A stretch of 34,859 bases of DNA, taken from assembly GCA_944386975.1 (NCBI GenBank), contig CALXDC010000030.1, positions 1 through 34,859 of the forward strand, given 5' to 3'. The position numbers and the translations under genes were made by a program. The notes under the pieces are model-generated. The model saw only the letters and a program-made list of their open reading frames with translations. It ran no database searches and was not told where the DNA came from. This stretch comes from an uncultured Oscillospiraceae bacterium (GTDB taxonomy: Bacteria; Bacillota; Clostridia; Oscillospirales; Oscillospiraceae). Shown here in pieces: positions 6,167 through 14,215 of the stretch. Within the stretch, counting starts at the first letter, position 1. Each line of letters begins with the position of its first letter.

Positions 6167-8791
6167 ATGAGAAACTTGAAAAAGGTTCTCGCGCTGGTGC
6201 TGGCCCTGGTCATGAGCCTGAGCCTTGTCACCATCGCAAACGCGGCTGATTTCACTGACAGCAATGATATCAGCTACGAGGAAGCTGTTGACGTGATGAA
6301 CGCCATCGGCGTCCTGGAGGGCTTCGAGGACGGTTCCTTCCAGCCCAGCGCTACCCTGACCCGTGAGCAGGCTGCCAAGATCATCTGCACCATGCTCCTG
6401 GGCGACAACGCCGAGAAGCTGGCCGGTACGACCAGCGCCTTCTCCGACGTGGCTTCCACCCGCTGGAGCGCTCCCTACATCGCTTACTGCGCTTCTCTGG
6501 GCATCGTTGCCGGTAACGGTGACGGCACCTTCAACCCCACCGGCACCCTGACCGGCTATGCCTTCGCCAAGATGCTGCTGGGCGCTGTGGGCTATGACTC
6601 CACCATCGAGGGCTTCGTGGGCGCCGGCTGGAACCTGAAGGTTGCCTCCATGGCTTCCAAGGCCGGCCTGCTGAACAACCTGCAGAGCTTCGTGGGCTCC
6701 GAGTCCATCACTCGTGAGGCTGCCGCTCAGATGGCTCTGAACACCATCAAGGCCACCCTGGTTGAGTACGACGGCACCACCATCGACGTCTCCACCGGCG
6801 ACGCCAGCGTGTCCATCGGCAACACCAAGTATAGCTATGTCACCTCCAACAACGGCGACATCAACAAGAACATCGATGCTACCACCCAGGGCAACACCGC
6901 TGCCTACTACACCCTGGAGTTCGGCGAGCAGTACTTCCCCAACCTGAAGCTGGTCTCCACCAACACCACTGACGACTTCGGCCGTCCCGCCAACCAGTGG
7001 AGCCTGTCCAACGTGACCATCGGCAAGTATGCCAAGGCCCCCGCTTTCGTTTACACCGCTGAGGCCTCCGGCAACACCACTGCCGAGAAGGTCAAGGCCA
7101 TGGGTCTGAAGGACTTCAAGGTCGCCAGCAGCTATGACGCTGAGACTGAGACCAATACCTACGTGCGTGCCATGATCAACGGCGCTGATGACAGGACCAA
7201 GACGATCAAGACTGTCAGCGACATTCCTCAGTATACCGCCAACGGCACCCAGGTGCTGGTGTATACCTCCGAGCAGACTGCTGATCTGATCATCGCTGTT
7301 GTGGTCATCAAGACCCAGCTGATGCAGATCAACTCCGTGAAGAGCGAGTCTGTCACCCTGAAGCAGGTGGATAAGGAGCAGGATGTGGTTGCCAACGACG
7401 AGCGTCTCTACGCTGGCTTCATGAACGTGGCCGCTGTCGAGGATGACGACGACTGCTATGAGACCCTGGCCGCCATGAAGGCTGACGATTACGTCCTGGT
7501 GACTCCTCTGTGGAACGGCACCAACTACAACGTGGCCGCCGTTGCTGAGCCCACCGTTGTCTCCGGCGCTCTGACCAAGATCAACACCAAGAGCACCGAC
7601 CTGAAGGTGAAGTCCATCGTTGTGGACGGTACCACCTATGCTATGTCCGCTCTGTGGTCCTCCAAGGACGGCGAGCTGAACCGTAAGACCGTTCTGAGCA
7701 GCACCGCTATCACCAACGTGTATGTGGATAGCTTCGGCTACGCCATCTACGCCACCGACGTCATCTCCTCCAACAGCGTGATCATCATTGACGAGATCTA
7801 CAGCTCCCTGGTGAACGGCAAGATCGTCAAGTACGCCCAGGGCTGGGATGCCAACGGCAACGAGGTCAGCCTGAACCTGGGCACCAGCCCCAAGTATCCT
7901 GGTGTGAATAATGATGAGACCAAGGTCCAGGGTATGGTCTTCGAGTATGAGAGCTACACCGCCAACGGCGCTGACTATCAGTTGGTTGCCCAGAAGACTA
8001 CCGCCGATTGGGAGGCTGGCGATCTGGTCTATGTGACCGCCGTCGACACCGGTGTTGCCGCCGGCGCCGGCAAGGCCCAGGTGAAGGGTGCCGATGTGTA
8101 CTTCGACGCCAACGTGAAGTTCATCTTCCTGAGCAAGAACGGTAACGATGTGACCGGTATCACCGTGAACGACGGTGCGAAGGAAGTCACCGCCATTGAG
8201 GAGGAATCTCTGACCTACGTCCTCAACGGCGATGGCACGAAGATCATGGCTGTTGTGATCCCCAACGATAACGACGCCGCCAACACCGCCAACCTGTTGT
8301 ATGTCTCCGCTGTCACCGGCTACGTGATCAACGCCAACGGCGCCCGCGTGCCCGAGTTCACCGCTTACATCAACGGTGAGAAGGTGGAGAACTGCGTGTA
8401 CAACAAGAGTATCACCAACCCCAACGAGCTGGCCAACCAGTTCTACACCTACAGCGAGAGCGACGGTGTGTATGCTCTGAATAAGTACACCAAGACCGAT
8501 AATGCCACTTCCGTTTCCAGCGGCACGATCTACACCATCACCAACGACACCTACTTCAAGATCTACGAGGACAACAATCAGGGTCCCGACTACAACGCCA
8601 AGAACGCTGTGGTGATCGACCTGGTGACCGATGATGGTATCACTTATTACTCCCTGAAGGATATGGCTGACGGCATCAAGGATAAGACCAACCCTGTTCA
8701 GGGCTTCACCGTGTCCTACATCTACAACGGCTCCGACAACGCCGGTGCCAACACCGTCTCCTACATCTTCATCACCGGTAACAAGTATTAA
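6167..8791 (+). CDS. Secreted S-layer-homology (SLH) protein A
   Basis: An 874-residue exported surface protein. Residues 1-27 are a signal peptide (basic start, hydrophobic core, cut after about ANA). SLH repeats follow at about 28-78 and 90-142 (FSDVASTRWSAPYIAYCASL, then GDGTFNPTGTLTG), with a weaker third at about 150-200; SLH domains anchor proteins to secondary wall polymers. The rest (about 205-874) is acidic and rich in Thr, Asn, Val and Asp, and I recognise no domain in it. Codons are heavily restricted (CTG, AAG, AAC, ATC), as in very highly expressed genes, so this may be a main S-layer protein. GGAGG sits 9 nt before the ATG. Residues 1-243 are identical to SLH protein B; beyond that the two differ by many substitutions and indels. 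Confidence 0.92.
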   Translation: MRNLKKVLALVLALVMSLSLVTIANAADFTDSNDISYEEAVDVMNAIGVLEGFEDGSFQPSATLTREQAAKIICTMLLGDNAEKLAGTTSAFSDVASTRWSAPYIAYCASLGIVAGNGDGTFNPTGTLTGYAFAKMLLGAVGYDSTIEGFVGAGWNLKVASMASKAGLLNNLQSFVGSESITREAAAQMALNTIKATLVEYDGTTIDVSTGDASVSIGNTKYSYVTSNNGDINKNIDATTQGNTAAYYTLEFGEQYFPNLKLVSTNTTDDFGRPANQWSLSNVTIGKYAKAPAFVYTAEASGNTTAEKVKAMGLKDFKVASSYDAETETNTYVRAMINGADDRTKTIKTVSDIPQYTANGTQVLVYTSEQTADLIIAVVVIKTQLMQINSVKSESVTLKQVDKEQDVVANDERLYAGFMNVAAVEDDDDCYETLAAMKADDYVLVTPLWNGTNYNVAAVAEPTVVSGALTKINTKSTDLKVKSIVVDGTTYAMSALWSSKDGELNRKTVLSSTAITNVYVDSFGYAIYATDVISSNSVIIIDEIYSSLVNGKIVKYAQGWDANGNEVSLNLGTSPKYPGVNNDETKVQGMVFEYESYTANGADYQLVAQKTTADWEAGDLVYVTAVDTGVAAGAGKAQVKGADVYFDANVKFIFLSKNGNDVTGITVNDGAKEVTAIEEESLTYVLNGDGTKIMAVVIPNDNDAANTANLLYVSAVTGYVINANGARVPEFTAYINGEKVENCVYNKSITNPNELANQFYTYSESDGVYALNKYTKTDNATSVSSGTIYTITNDTYFKIYEDNNQGPDYNAKNAVVIDLVTDDGITYYSLKDMADGIKDKTNPVQGFTVSYIYNGSDNAGANTVSYIFITGNKY

Positions 8792-8823
8792 TCTGAGCTT
8801 ATCTTTGCGATAGGTTTCAAACG

Positions 8824-8859
8824 AAAAGAGATCCCGGGGTTATCCCGGGATCTCTTTTT
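8824..8859. terminator. Bidirectional terminator between SLH A and its partner
   Basis: Fifteen-bp arms AAAAGAGATCCCGGG (8824-8838) and their complement (8844-8858) with a 5-nt loop give T-runs on both strands. A near-identical copy lies at the other end of the cassette. Confidence 0.9.
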
Positions 8860-8875
8860 GCATCATTTCGGAAAT

Positions 8876-9418
8876 CTACTTCATTCCCCAGAAGGTGAAC
8901 TTGGAGCCTGCGGAGATGTAGTAGCGGTCCATGGTGGCCACAAGCTGGAGGGTGGAGATATCCTGATAAGCGGGACCCTTATTGCTGTAGCAGAGCTGAC
9001 TGCCCATGCTGACGGATTGGGCGGGGAGGGCGGCGTTTTTCCCCACAAAGAACCAGCACCACAGATAGCCGGACATAAACATATTGGCAAATCCGTCCCC
9101 CGATCCGGAGGAACTCGACAGGCGGATATAGGAATACTCTGTAGACCCATTGAACCGCAGGTCGCAGTCCCCGTAGCCGTTCAGCTCCGCGTCCATCAGC
9201 ACATACCGGTAGGCCCCCCAGTCGATGCCGCTGATATCCAGCGTCACATTCCCGCTCTGGGCCGATACCGTGACCTCCTTCAATTTGATGAACAGGGATT
9301 TCTCCGCCAGGCCCTGTAGGGCCTGATCCACCTTGCTGCTCAGATCGTTGAAGTCCGCCATCAGCACCCGGTCTGTGGCCACCCACTGAGGCAGCTGATA
9401 ATTTTCCGTATAATTCAA
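8876..9418 (-). CDS. Uncharacterised 180-residue protein, copy A
   Basis: I do not recognise a named family. The frame is open upstream to 9637, but the paralogue at 15079 shows the real start: a TTG at 9418, preceded by AAAAAGGAG with 8 nt spacing. The N-terminus (NYTENYQLPQWVATDRVLM, then ADFND) resembles openings I associate with phage tail or baseplate-linked proteins (LPQW...DRVLM.DFN). The remainder looks like a compact beta-rich domain ending YYISAGSKFTFWGMK. There is no signal peptide or membrane segment. It is convergent with SLH A across a shared terminator, and the pair is duplicated together, which suggests a functional or mobility link. Function unknown. Confidence 0.72.
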   Translation of the reverse strand: MNYTENYQLPQWVATDRVLMADFNDLSSKVDQALQGLAEKSLFIKLKEVTVSAQSGNVTLDISGIDWGAYRYVLMDAELNGYGDCDLRFNGSTEYSYIRLSSSSGSGDGFANMFMSGYLWCWFFVGKNAALPAQSVSMGSQLCYSNKGPAYQDISTLQLVATMDRYYISAGSKFTFWGMK

Positions 9419-9442
9419 CAGAAATTCTCCTTTTTGTTTTGA

Positions 9443-9448
9443 ATTATA
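9443..9448 (-). promoter_or_regulatory. -10 of the 180-residue gene, copy A
   Basis: TATAAT on the minus strand, 24 bp upstream of the TTG start, conserved in the second copy. No clear -35 is visible. Confidence 0.5.
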
Positions 9449-9509
9449 CCGTCTTTGCAGGGCCGCTTGCCTATCTCTTTCGGGAAGAAGATTTTTCGGA
9501 GCCTGACAA

Positions 9510-9543
9510 AAAGCCGGTACACCTGTCATGGTGTACCGGCTTT
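9510..9543 (-). terminator. Hairpin with 14-bp arms upstream of copy A
   Basis: AAAGCCGGTACACC and its complement flank a 6-nt loop. On the minus strand it is followed by TTTTTGTC, as in an intrinsic terminator pointing toward the 180-residue gene. It may insulate that gene. The same hairpin with the same loop is present in the other arm. Confidence 0.65.
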
Positions 9544-9545
9544 CT

Positions 9546-9565
9546 GTTGCACATCGTTGTGCAAC
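9546..9565. repeat. TTGCAC-N6-GTGCAA palindrome, copy 1
   Basis: GTTGCACATCGTTGTGCAAC marks the inner end of the left arm. Two more sites of the same form occur at 14911 and 18673. Each lies just beyond a strong hairpin. Confidence 0.7.
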
Positions 9566-9599
9566 CAAAATTCTTCCCTTAAGAATTCTTAACGAAATC

Positions 9600-9629
9600 T
9601 TTACATCCGTCTGATTTTTCCTGTATAAT
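9600..9629 (+). promoter_or_regulatory. Promoter of the sodium:solute symporter
   Basis: TTTACA (9600-9605), 18 bp, TATAAT (9624-9629), 63 bp before the ATG at 9693. A TTAAGAATTCTTAA palindrome lies shortly upstream (about 9580-9593) and could be an operator. Confidence 0.65.
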
Positions 9630-9692
9630 AGTGCCATCCCCCGCCATACCTGTCACAGGAACTATTCCGAACTGGAAAGAAGGGAGAATCGT

Positions 9693-11147
9693 ATGAAATT
9701 TAATCTAACCGTCACCGCCATTGTGGTGGTCTACCTGCTGATCATGCTCTTTATCGGCTGGTACTCCTCCACAAAAATCAGCTCCAACACCGATTTCATG
9801 GTGGCCGGCCGCCGCCTGGGGCCCTTCCTCATGGCCGGCACTCTGGCCGCCACGGAGATTGGCGGCGGCAGCTCTCTGGGCGTGGTGCAAAACGGCATGT
9901 CCGGCTACGGCATCAGCGCCGCCTGGTACATCATTACCATGGGCCTCGCCTTCGTGGTCCTCACCTTCCTGGCACCCAAGTTCCGGGCCGCCACAGTGAA
10001 AACCGTTCCGGAGTATTTCCGCCGCCGCTATGGAAAGAGCGCCGGTCTCGTCACCGCCATCATTATGCTGCTGCCTCTGGTGGGACTCACCGCCGGACAG
10101 TTCATCGCCTCCGCCGTCATTCTCTCCACCATGCTGGGCATCAACTATCAAGCCGCTGTGATTGTGGTGGCGATGGTGGTTACCATCTACTCGATTATGG
10201 GCGGCCTGTGGAGCGTCACGCTGACGGACTTTGTGCAGGTGTTTCTCATCATCATCGGTATGATCATCGCCATTCCCTTCGCCATTCAGCTGGCCGGAGG
10301 CTGGGAGGCGGTCACCTCCAACGTACCCGCCGAGACCTTCGACCTCTTCTCCGGCTATAGTCTCAGCGGCATTCTCTCCTTGACGGTTATGTATATCGCC
10401 ACCTTCACCGTGGGGCAGGAGGCGGTCTCTCGGTACTACGCCGCCAGGGACGGCAAGGCTGCCCGCCAGGGCTCTGTGCTGGCCGCTCTTCTGAACTTCA
10501 TCTATGCCTTCGTCCCCGCCGTGCTGGGCGTCATTGTGCTGGCTCTCATCAACATGGGCCGCTTCAGCGCCGCCGACTTTGAGAGCGTGGGCGCCCGTTA
10601 TGCTCTGCCGGTGCTGGCCATGGAGGCCATGCCTGCGGTGATCTGCGGCCTGCTTTTCGCCGGTATTATTTCCGCCACCATGTCCTCCTCCGACTCCGAC
10701 CTGCTGGGGGCCGGTTCCATTTTCGCCAACGATATTTACCATGCCATCCTGAAGCCGGACGCTACCAGCGCCCAGGTCATGCGGATGACCAAGCTGGTGA
10801 TGGGTCTGGTGGGCGTCGCCTCCATGTTTATTGCCCTGTTCAACACCTCCAGCATTGTCAATCTGCTGATGTTCTGCTTCACTCTCCGGGCGGCCGGAGC
10901 CTTCTTCCCCTACGTGCTGGGACACTACTGGAAGGGCTCCTCCCTGGCGGGTACCATTGCCTCCCTGATTTCCGGGTCTATTGTGGTGGTGTATCTGGAG
11001 AAAATTTCCGGCGGGGTGCTGTTCGGCATGAAGCTGAGCCAGCCGATTATTCCGGGTCTGGTGGTTGGGCTGGTGTTTTTCCTGTTGTTCTCGCTGCTCT
11101 TCCCGCCCAAGGAGAAGACCACTGAGCTTTCCCCTGAAGAGGAATAA
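9693..11147 (+). CDS. Sodium:solute symporter (SSS family)
   Basis: A 484-residue, very hydrophobic protein with about 13 membrane segments, the usual size and topology of the SSS family, which couples sodium entry to uptake of sugars, amino acids or organic acids. The family-typical first helix is followed by FMVAGRRLGPFLMAGTLAA and then TEIGGGSSLG. The SATMSSSDSDLLGAGSIFANDIY region matches the conserved helix-8 neighbourhood. GGGAG precedes the ATG. It is monocistronic with its own promoter and terminator. The substrate cannot be assigned. It is the first gene of the 5.3-kb core between the inverted arms, so its orientation relative to outside genes would flip if the cassette inverts. Confidence 0.9.
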   Translation: MKFNLTVTAIVVVYLLIMLFIGWYSSTKISSNTDFMVAGRRLGPFLMAGTLAATEIGGGSSLGVVQNGMSGYGISAAWYIITMGLAFVVLTFLAPKFRAATVKTVPEYFRRRYGKSAGLVTAIIMLLPLVGLTAGQFIASAVILSTMLGINYQAAVIVVAMVVTIYSIMGGLWSVTLTDFVQVFLIIIGMIIAIPFAIQLAGGWEAVTSNVPAETFDLFSGYSLSGILSLTVMYIATFTVGQEAVSRYYAARDGKAARQGSVLAALLNFIYAFVPAVLGVIVLALINMGRFSAADFESVGARYALPVLAMEAMPAVICGLLFAGIISATMSSSDSDLLGAGSIFANDIYHAILKPDATSAQVMRMTKLVMGLVGVASMFIALFNTSSIVNLLMFCFTLRAAGAFFPYVLGHYWKGSSLAGTIASLISGSIVVVYLEKISGGVLFGMKLSQPIIPGLVVGLVFFLLFSLLFPPKEKTTELSPEEE

Positions 11148-11171
11148 GTTTTCCTCTCTTCCCTCTCTTTT

Positions 11172-11207
11172 GGAGCGGCCGGCATGGACCGGCCGCTCCC
11201 TTTTTTT
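11172..11207 (+). terminator. Terminator of the symporter gene
   Basis: GGAGCGGCCGG (11172-11182) pairs with 11189-11199 across a 6-nt loop, followed by seven T. Confidence 0.9.
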
Positions 11208-11321
11208 CTTCCGACGGTATACCTTTTGCGTCAGGAGGAAATATAAGGAAGTCTTTATGCTTATGCGGTAAAATTTTTTATAGCGGTTTTTATTCAACTA
11301 TCGCATGATTATTTTGAGAAA

Positions 11322-11350
11322 TTGCAAAATTGTGAATAATTCGCTACTCT
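11322..11350 (+). promoter_or_regulatory. Possible promoter of the recombinase gene
   Basis: TTGCAA (11322-11327), 17 bp, TACTCT (11345-11350) in a markedly AT-rich stretch (about 11270-11360) that contrasts with the GC-rich surroundings. The AT-rich block also holds a loose inverted repeat (about 11308-11342) and could equally contain recombinase binding sites. Confidence 0.35.
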
Positions 11351-11397
11351 TATCTTAATCTCCCTGCAACATTCGGATAAGAAAGGAAGAAACTACC

Positions 11398-12552
11398 ATG
11401 TCAAGGAAAACTGTTGCACCCAATATCTCCTATGACGACAAGAAAAAGCGCTATTATGTGACCGTCAGCTGCGGCATCGACCAGGCTGGAAACCGCATGC
11501 GCCAATCCCGGTGCTTTCCCACCTTGGAACAGGCTCTCATCATGCGTGATTCCTTTCTTCGTGAAAAAAGCATGCAGGGCCAGATTCTCCCTGCCGGTAC
11601 GACTCTGGGCAGTTGGCTGCACTACTGGCTGGAGTATGTGGTCCGGCCTCATCGGGCTGTTACCACAACCTACGGCTACGAAAAAATGATTGAAAATCAT
11701 ATCCGTCCTGCCCTGGGCAACATCCTTCTCTGCGAATTTTCCGCCGTACAACTGCAGCAGTACCTGTCCCGGAAGCTGGCGGACGGGCTCAGCAACAATA
11801 CGGTGCGTAAGCACTACACCCTCATCAGTTCCGCCCTGCATCTGGCGGTGAAGCAGGAAATGCTCTCCCGCAACGTGGCTCAGGCAGTAACACCGCCCCC
11901 CAAGATCTCTCCCCACCACAGCTTTTATACCGCTGAGCAGCTCCAGACCCTTTTTACCCTGGCGGAGGGCAGCGCCCTGGAGCCGGTGGTAAAGCTGGCG
12001 GGATACCTGGGGATGCGCCGCAGCGAAATCTGTGGCCTCAAGTGGGACAATGTGGATTTTCAGCAGGACGTTCTCTATATCTGTGAGGCGCGCACCGCCG
12101 CCAACGGTGTGGCGGTGGACAAGGGACCCAAGAGCGTATCCTCCGTTCGGCGGCTGTCCTTTGCCGGCAATGAGGATCTGCGGGAGCTGCTGCGGCGGAT
12201 GGACAGCACCAACCGCTCCCGGCGAGAGCGGTTGGGAGAGGACTACAATCCCCACGGCTTCGTGGTGACCCACGGCCGGGGACAGCCCTATGCACCCGAC
12301 TATCTCTCCGGCCACTTCACCAAGTTTGTCCGTCAGTGCCAGCTGCCGCCCTGTACCCTTCACGGCCTGCGCCACAGCTTTGCAAGCATTGCCAATCAGC
12401 AGAAGGTGCCCATGTTCAGCATCTGTAAGGCCCTGGGACACAGCAACACCGTCATCACCAGCCAGATCTATATGCATCTTTTTGACGACACCCATCAGGA
12501 TGTGGTGGATCTGGTGGGCCAGGCCATCCGTTCCGCTCCGCCGGACTGTTGA
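11398..12552 (+). CDS. Tyrosine recombinase / phage-type integrase
   Basis: A complete 384-residue tyrosine site-specific recombinase. An N-terminal arm-binding-like region (residues 1-60, SYDDKKKRYYVTVSCGID) precedes a SAM-like core-binding domain (about 65-160) and the catalytic domain (about 175-375). The full catalytic set is visible: R207 (GMRRSEICGL), H322 and R325 (LHGLRHSFA), H348 (LGHSN) and the nucleophile Y358 (QIYMH). GGAAG lies before the ATG. There is no excisionase, repressor, relaxase or phage structural operon beside it, and its flanking genes are ordinary metabolic genes. It therefore looks solitary rather than part of an intact phage or ICE. It sits near the middle of the segment bounded by the inverted SLH arms, so a role as a DNA invertase is possible but unproven. 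Confidence 0.92.
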   Translation: MSRKTVAPNISYDDKKKRYYVTVSCGIDQAGNRMRQSRCFPTLEQALIMRDSFLREKSMQGQILPAGTTLGSWLHYWLEYVVRPHRAVTTTYGYEKMIENHIRPALGNILLCEFSAVQLQQYLSRKLADGLSNNTVRKHYTLISSALHLAVKQEMLSRNVAQAVTPPPKISPHHSFYTAEQLQTLFTLAEGSALEPVVKLAGYLGMRRSEICGLKWDNVDFQQDVLYICEARTAANGVAVDKGPKSVSSVRRLSFAGNEDLRELLRRMDSTNRSRRERLGEDYNPHGFVVTHGRGQPYAPDYLSGHFTKFVRQCQLPPCTLHGLRHSFASIANQQKVPMFSICKALGHSNTVITSQIYMHLFDDTHQDVVDLVGQAIRSAPPDC

Positions 12553-12570
12553 CTTTCTGCTTTGTCGCGG

Positions 12571-12599
12571 TTTACAATGTCGCGGCATCGTGGTACAAT
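12571..12599 (+). promoter_or_regulatory. Promoter of the birA-chromate transporter unit
   Basis: TTTACA (12571-12576), 17 bp, extended -10 TGGTACAAT with TACAAT at 12594-12599. A second overlapping option is TTGACT (12549-12554), 18 bp, TACAAT (12573-12578). Both lie between the recombinase stop and the BirA start. Confidence 0.65.
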
Positions 12600-12628
12600 G
12601 CCAAAGGAAGTCGGGAGGAGGAGTGAAT

Positions 12629-13630
12629 ATGAGCAAGGATCAGGTATACACGCTGCTGCGCCAAAGCGGGGGACAGCACCTGTCCGGCGAGGAGATCAGC
12701 CGACGTCTGGGCATCTCCCGGGCGGCGGTGTGGAAGGCGGTGGACGCTCTTCGGAAAGCGGGATATACCATTGACGCTCGCAGCGGCCTGGGCTACGCCC
12801 TGGTGGAGACGCCGGACGCACTGACGGAGCGGGAGGTGCGGCGGTGCATGGAGGAGCGGGAAATCCCCTGTACCCGCCTCTATTGCTTTGATAAGGTGGA
12901 CTCCACCAACTCCTTCCTGAAACGGGCGGCCCTGGAGGGCGCTCCCCACAACGCGGTGGCAGTGGCCAACTGCCAGACCGGCGGCCGGGGACGGATGTCC
13001 CGCACCTTTCAATCCCCTCCGGACCGAGGGGTATACCTGTCTATTCTGCTGCGTCCGGCTCTGCCTCCGGCGGAACTGATGCCGGTGACGGCTATGACAG
13101 CGGTGGCCATGTGTGACGCCGTGGAGGCCGCCTGCGGCCTCCGACCGGGAATCAAGTGGACCAACGATCTGGTGGTGGGGAAACGGAAGCTGGGCGGTAT
13201 TTTGACGGAAATGGCCCTGGAGGGAGAGACCGGGCTGGTACAGTACCTTATCAGCGGCACCGGCATCAACGTGCTCCACACCCGGGAGGACTTTTCCCCG
13301 GAGGTGGCGGCCATGGCCACGTCCCTGCTCCAGGAGCTGGGGCGGCCTGTGTCCCGCCCTCTGCTGGCCGCGGAGATGATCCGGGCCTTCCAACGGCTGG
13401 GGGAGGACATTGGGGGCGACCACAGCCGGTATCTGGCGGCCTACCGTCGGGACTGCGTCACCCTGGGCAAGCAGGTGCAGCTTCTCTGGCAGGAGGACCG
13501 CCGGGAGGTGGTGGAGGCCCTGGATGTGGACGATCAGTTTGGTCTGGTGGTCCGGCATGCCGATGGCCGCACCGAGGTGATCCGCTCCGGCGAGGTGTCG
13601 GTACGGGGCATGTACGGATATATCGAGTAG
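12629..13630 (+). CDS. birA: BirA bifunctional biotin-protein ligase / repressor
   Basis: A 333-residue biotin-[acetyl-CoA-carboxylase] ligase with an N-terminal winged-helix domain (about residues 5-60, EEISRRLGISRAAVWKAVDA), so it can both biotinylate carrier proteins and repress biotin genes. The catalytic domain shows the ATP/biotin loop GGRGRMSRTFQSP, the KWTNDLVV motif with the catalytic lysine region, and GTGINV; a C-terminal SH3-like domain follows. The start is set by GGGAGGAGG 7 nt before ATG 12629; the frame is open much further upstream without support. It is the first gene of a likely operon with two chromate-type transporter halves 21 bp downstream. No BirA operator is evident here. 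Confidence 0.93.
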   Translation: MSKDQVYTLLRQSGGQHLSGEEISRRLGISRAAVWKAVDALRKAGYTIDARSGLGYALVETPDALTEREVRRCMEEREIPCTRLYCFDKVDSTNSFLKRAALEGAPHNAVAVANCQTGGRGRMSRTFQSPPDRGVYLSILLRPALPPAELMPVTAMTAVAMCDAVEAACGLRPGIKWTNDLVVGKRKLGGILTEMALEGETGLVQYLISGTGINVLHTREDFSPEVAAMATSLLQELGRPVSRPLLAAEMIRAFQRLGEDIGGDHSRYLAAYRRDCVTLGKQVQLLWQEDRREVVEALDVDDQFGLVVRHADGRTEVIRSGEVSVRGMYGYIE

Positions 13631-13651
13631 AAAAAGGAGAGAAAATCGAAC

Positions 13652-14215
13652 ATGATGAAATTGTTGCTGCAGCTGTTCATCACCTTTGCCAAGGTGGGGG
13701 TGATGACCTTCGGAGGCGGCTACGCCATGCTGCCCATTCTCCAGCGGGAGGTGGTGGAAAACCGGGGCTGGTGCTCGGAGGAGGACCTGACGGACTACTT
13801 CGCCATCGGTCAGTGTACGCCCGGTATCATCGCTGTGAACACGGCCACCTTTGTGGGCCAGAAGCAGGCGGGGACGGTAGGCGGCATCGTGGCCACCTTG
13901 GGCATCGTCTTCCCCTCCCTGGTGATCATCACCGCTCTGGCCAGTATCATTGAAAAGATCAGCCATCTGGCAGTGGTGCAAAACGCCTTCGCCGGGATTA
14001 ACGTGTGCGTAGGCATTCTGATCCTCAACTCTGTGGTGAAGCTGTTCAAAAAGGCGGTGGTGGGGAAGGGCACCCTGGTGATTTTCCTAGTGGTAACGAT
14101 TGGGGCGCTTACCGCCAACACCCTGCCCAATGTGAACCTGTCGCCGGTGGTGTTCGTGCTGATATCCGCTCTGGCGGGGATTTTGCTGAAGAACTGGGGG
14201 GCGAAGAAGGCATGA
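13652..14215 (+). CDS. Chromate transporter family protein, half 1
   Basis: A 187-residue membrane protein made of a single CHR domain. Signatures are FAKVGVMTFGGGYAMLPIL near the N-terminus and the FAIGQCTPGIIAVNTATFVG motif, with about six membrane segments. Long ChrA proteins hold two such domains in one chain; short ones occur as tandem pairs with opposite topology, as here. The next gene overlaps its stop codon by ATGA, so the two halves are made in equal amounts and presumably form a heterodimer. The family exports chromate by known examples, but many gut homologues probably move another oxyanion. AAAAAGGAG precedes the ATG. Confidence 0.88.
   Translation: MMKLLLQLFITFAKVGVMTFGGGYAMLPILQREVVENRGWCSEEDLTDYFAIGQCTPGIIAVNTATFVGQKQAGTVGGIVATLGIVFPSLVIITALASIIEKISHLAVVQNAFAGINVCVGILILNSVVKLFKKAVVGKGTLVIFLVVTIGALTANTLPNVNLSPVVFVLISALAGILLKNWGAKKA

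Larger units (their letters stand above)
6121..9566. repeat. Left arm of a 3.4-kb imperfect inverted repeat
   Basis: This arm matches 14910-18317 in inverted orientation. It contains, from the outside in, the last 46 bp of the SLH leader, the SLH gene, a bidirectional terminator, the 180-residue gene, its promoter, a strong hairpin and a TTGCAC palindrome. Identity is complete by eye over 6142-6896 (755 bp) and lower afterwards, with small indels. Homology stops abruptly outside 6121 and just inside the palindrome at 9565. Confidence 0.88.
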
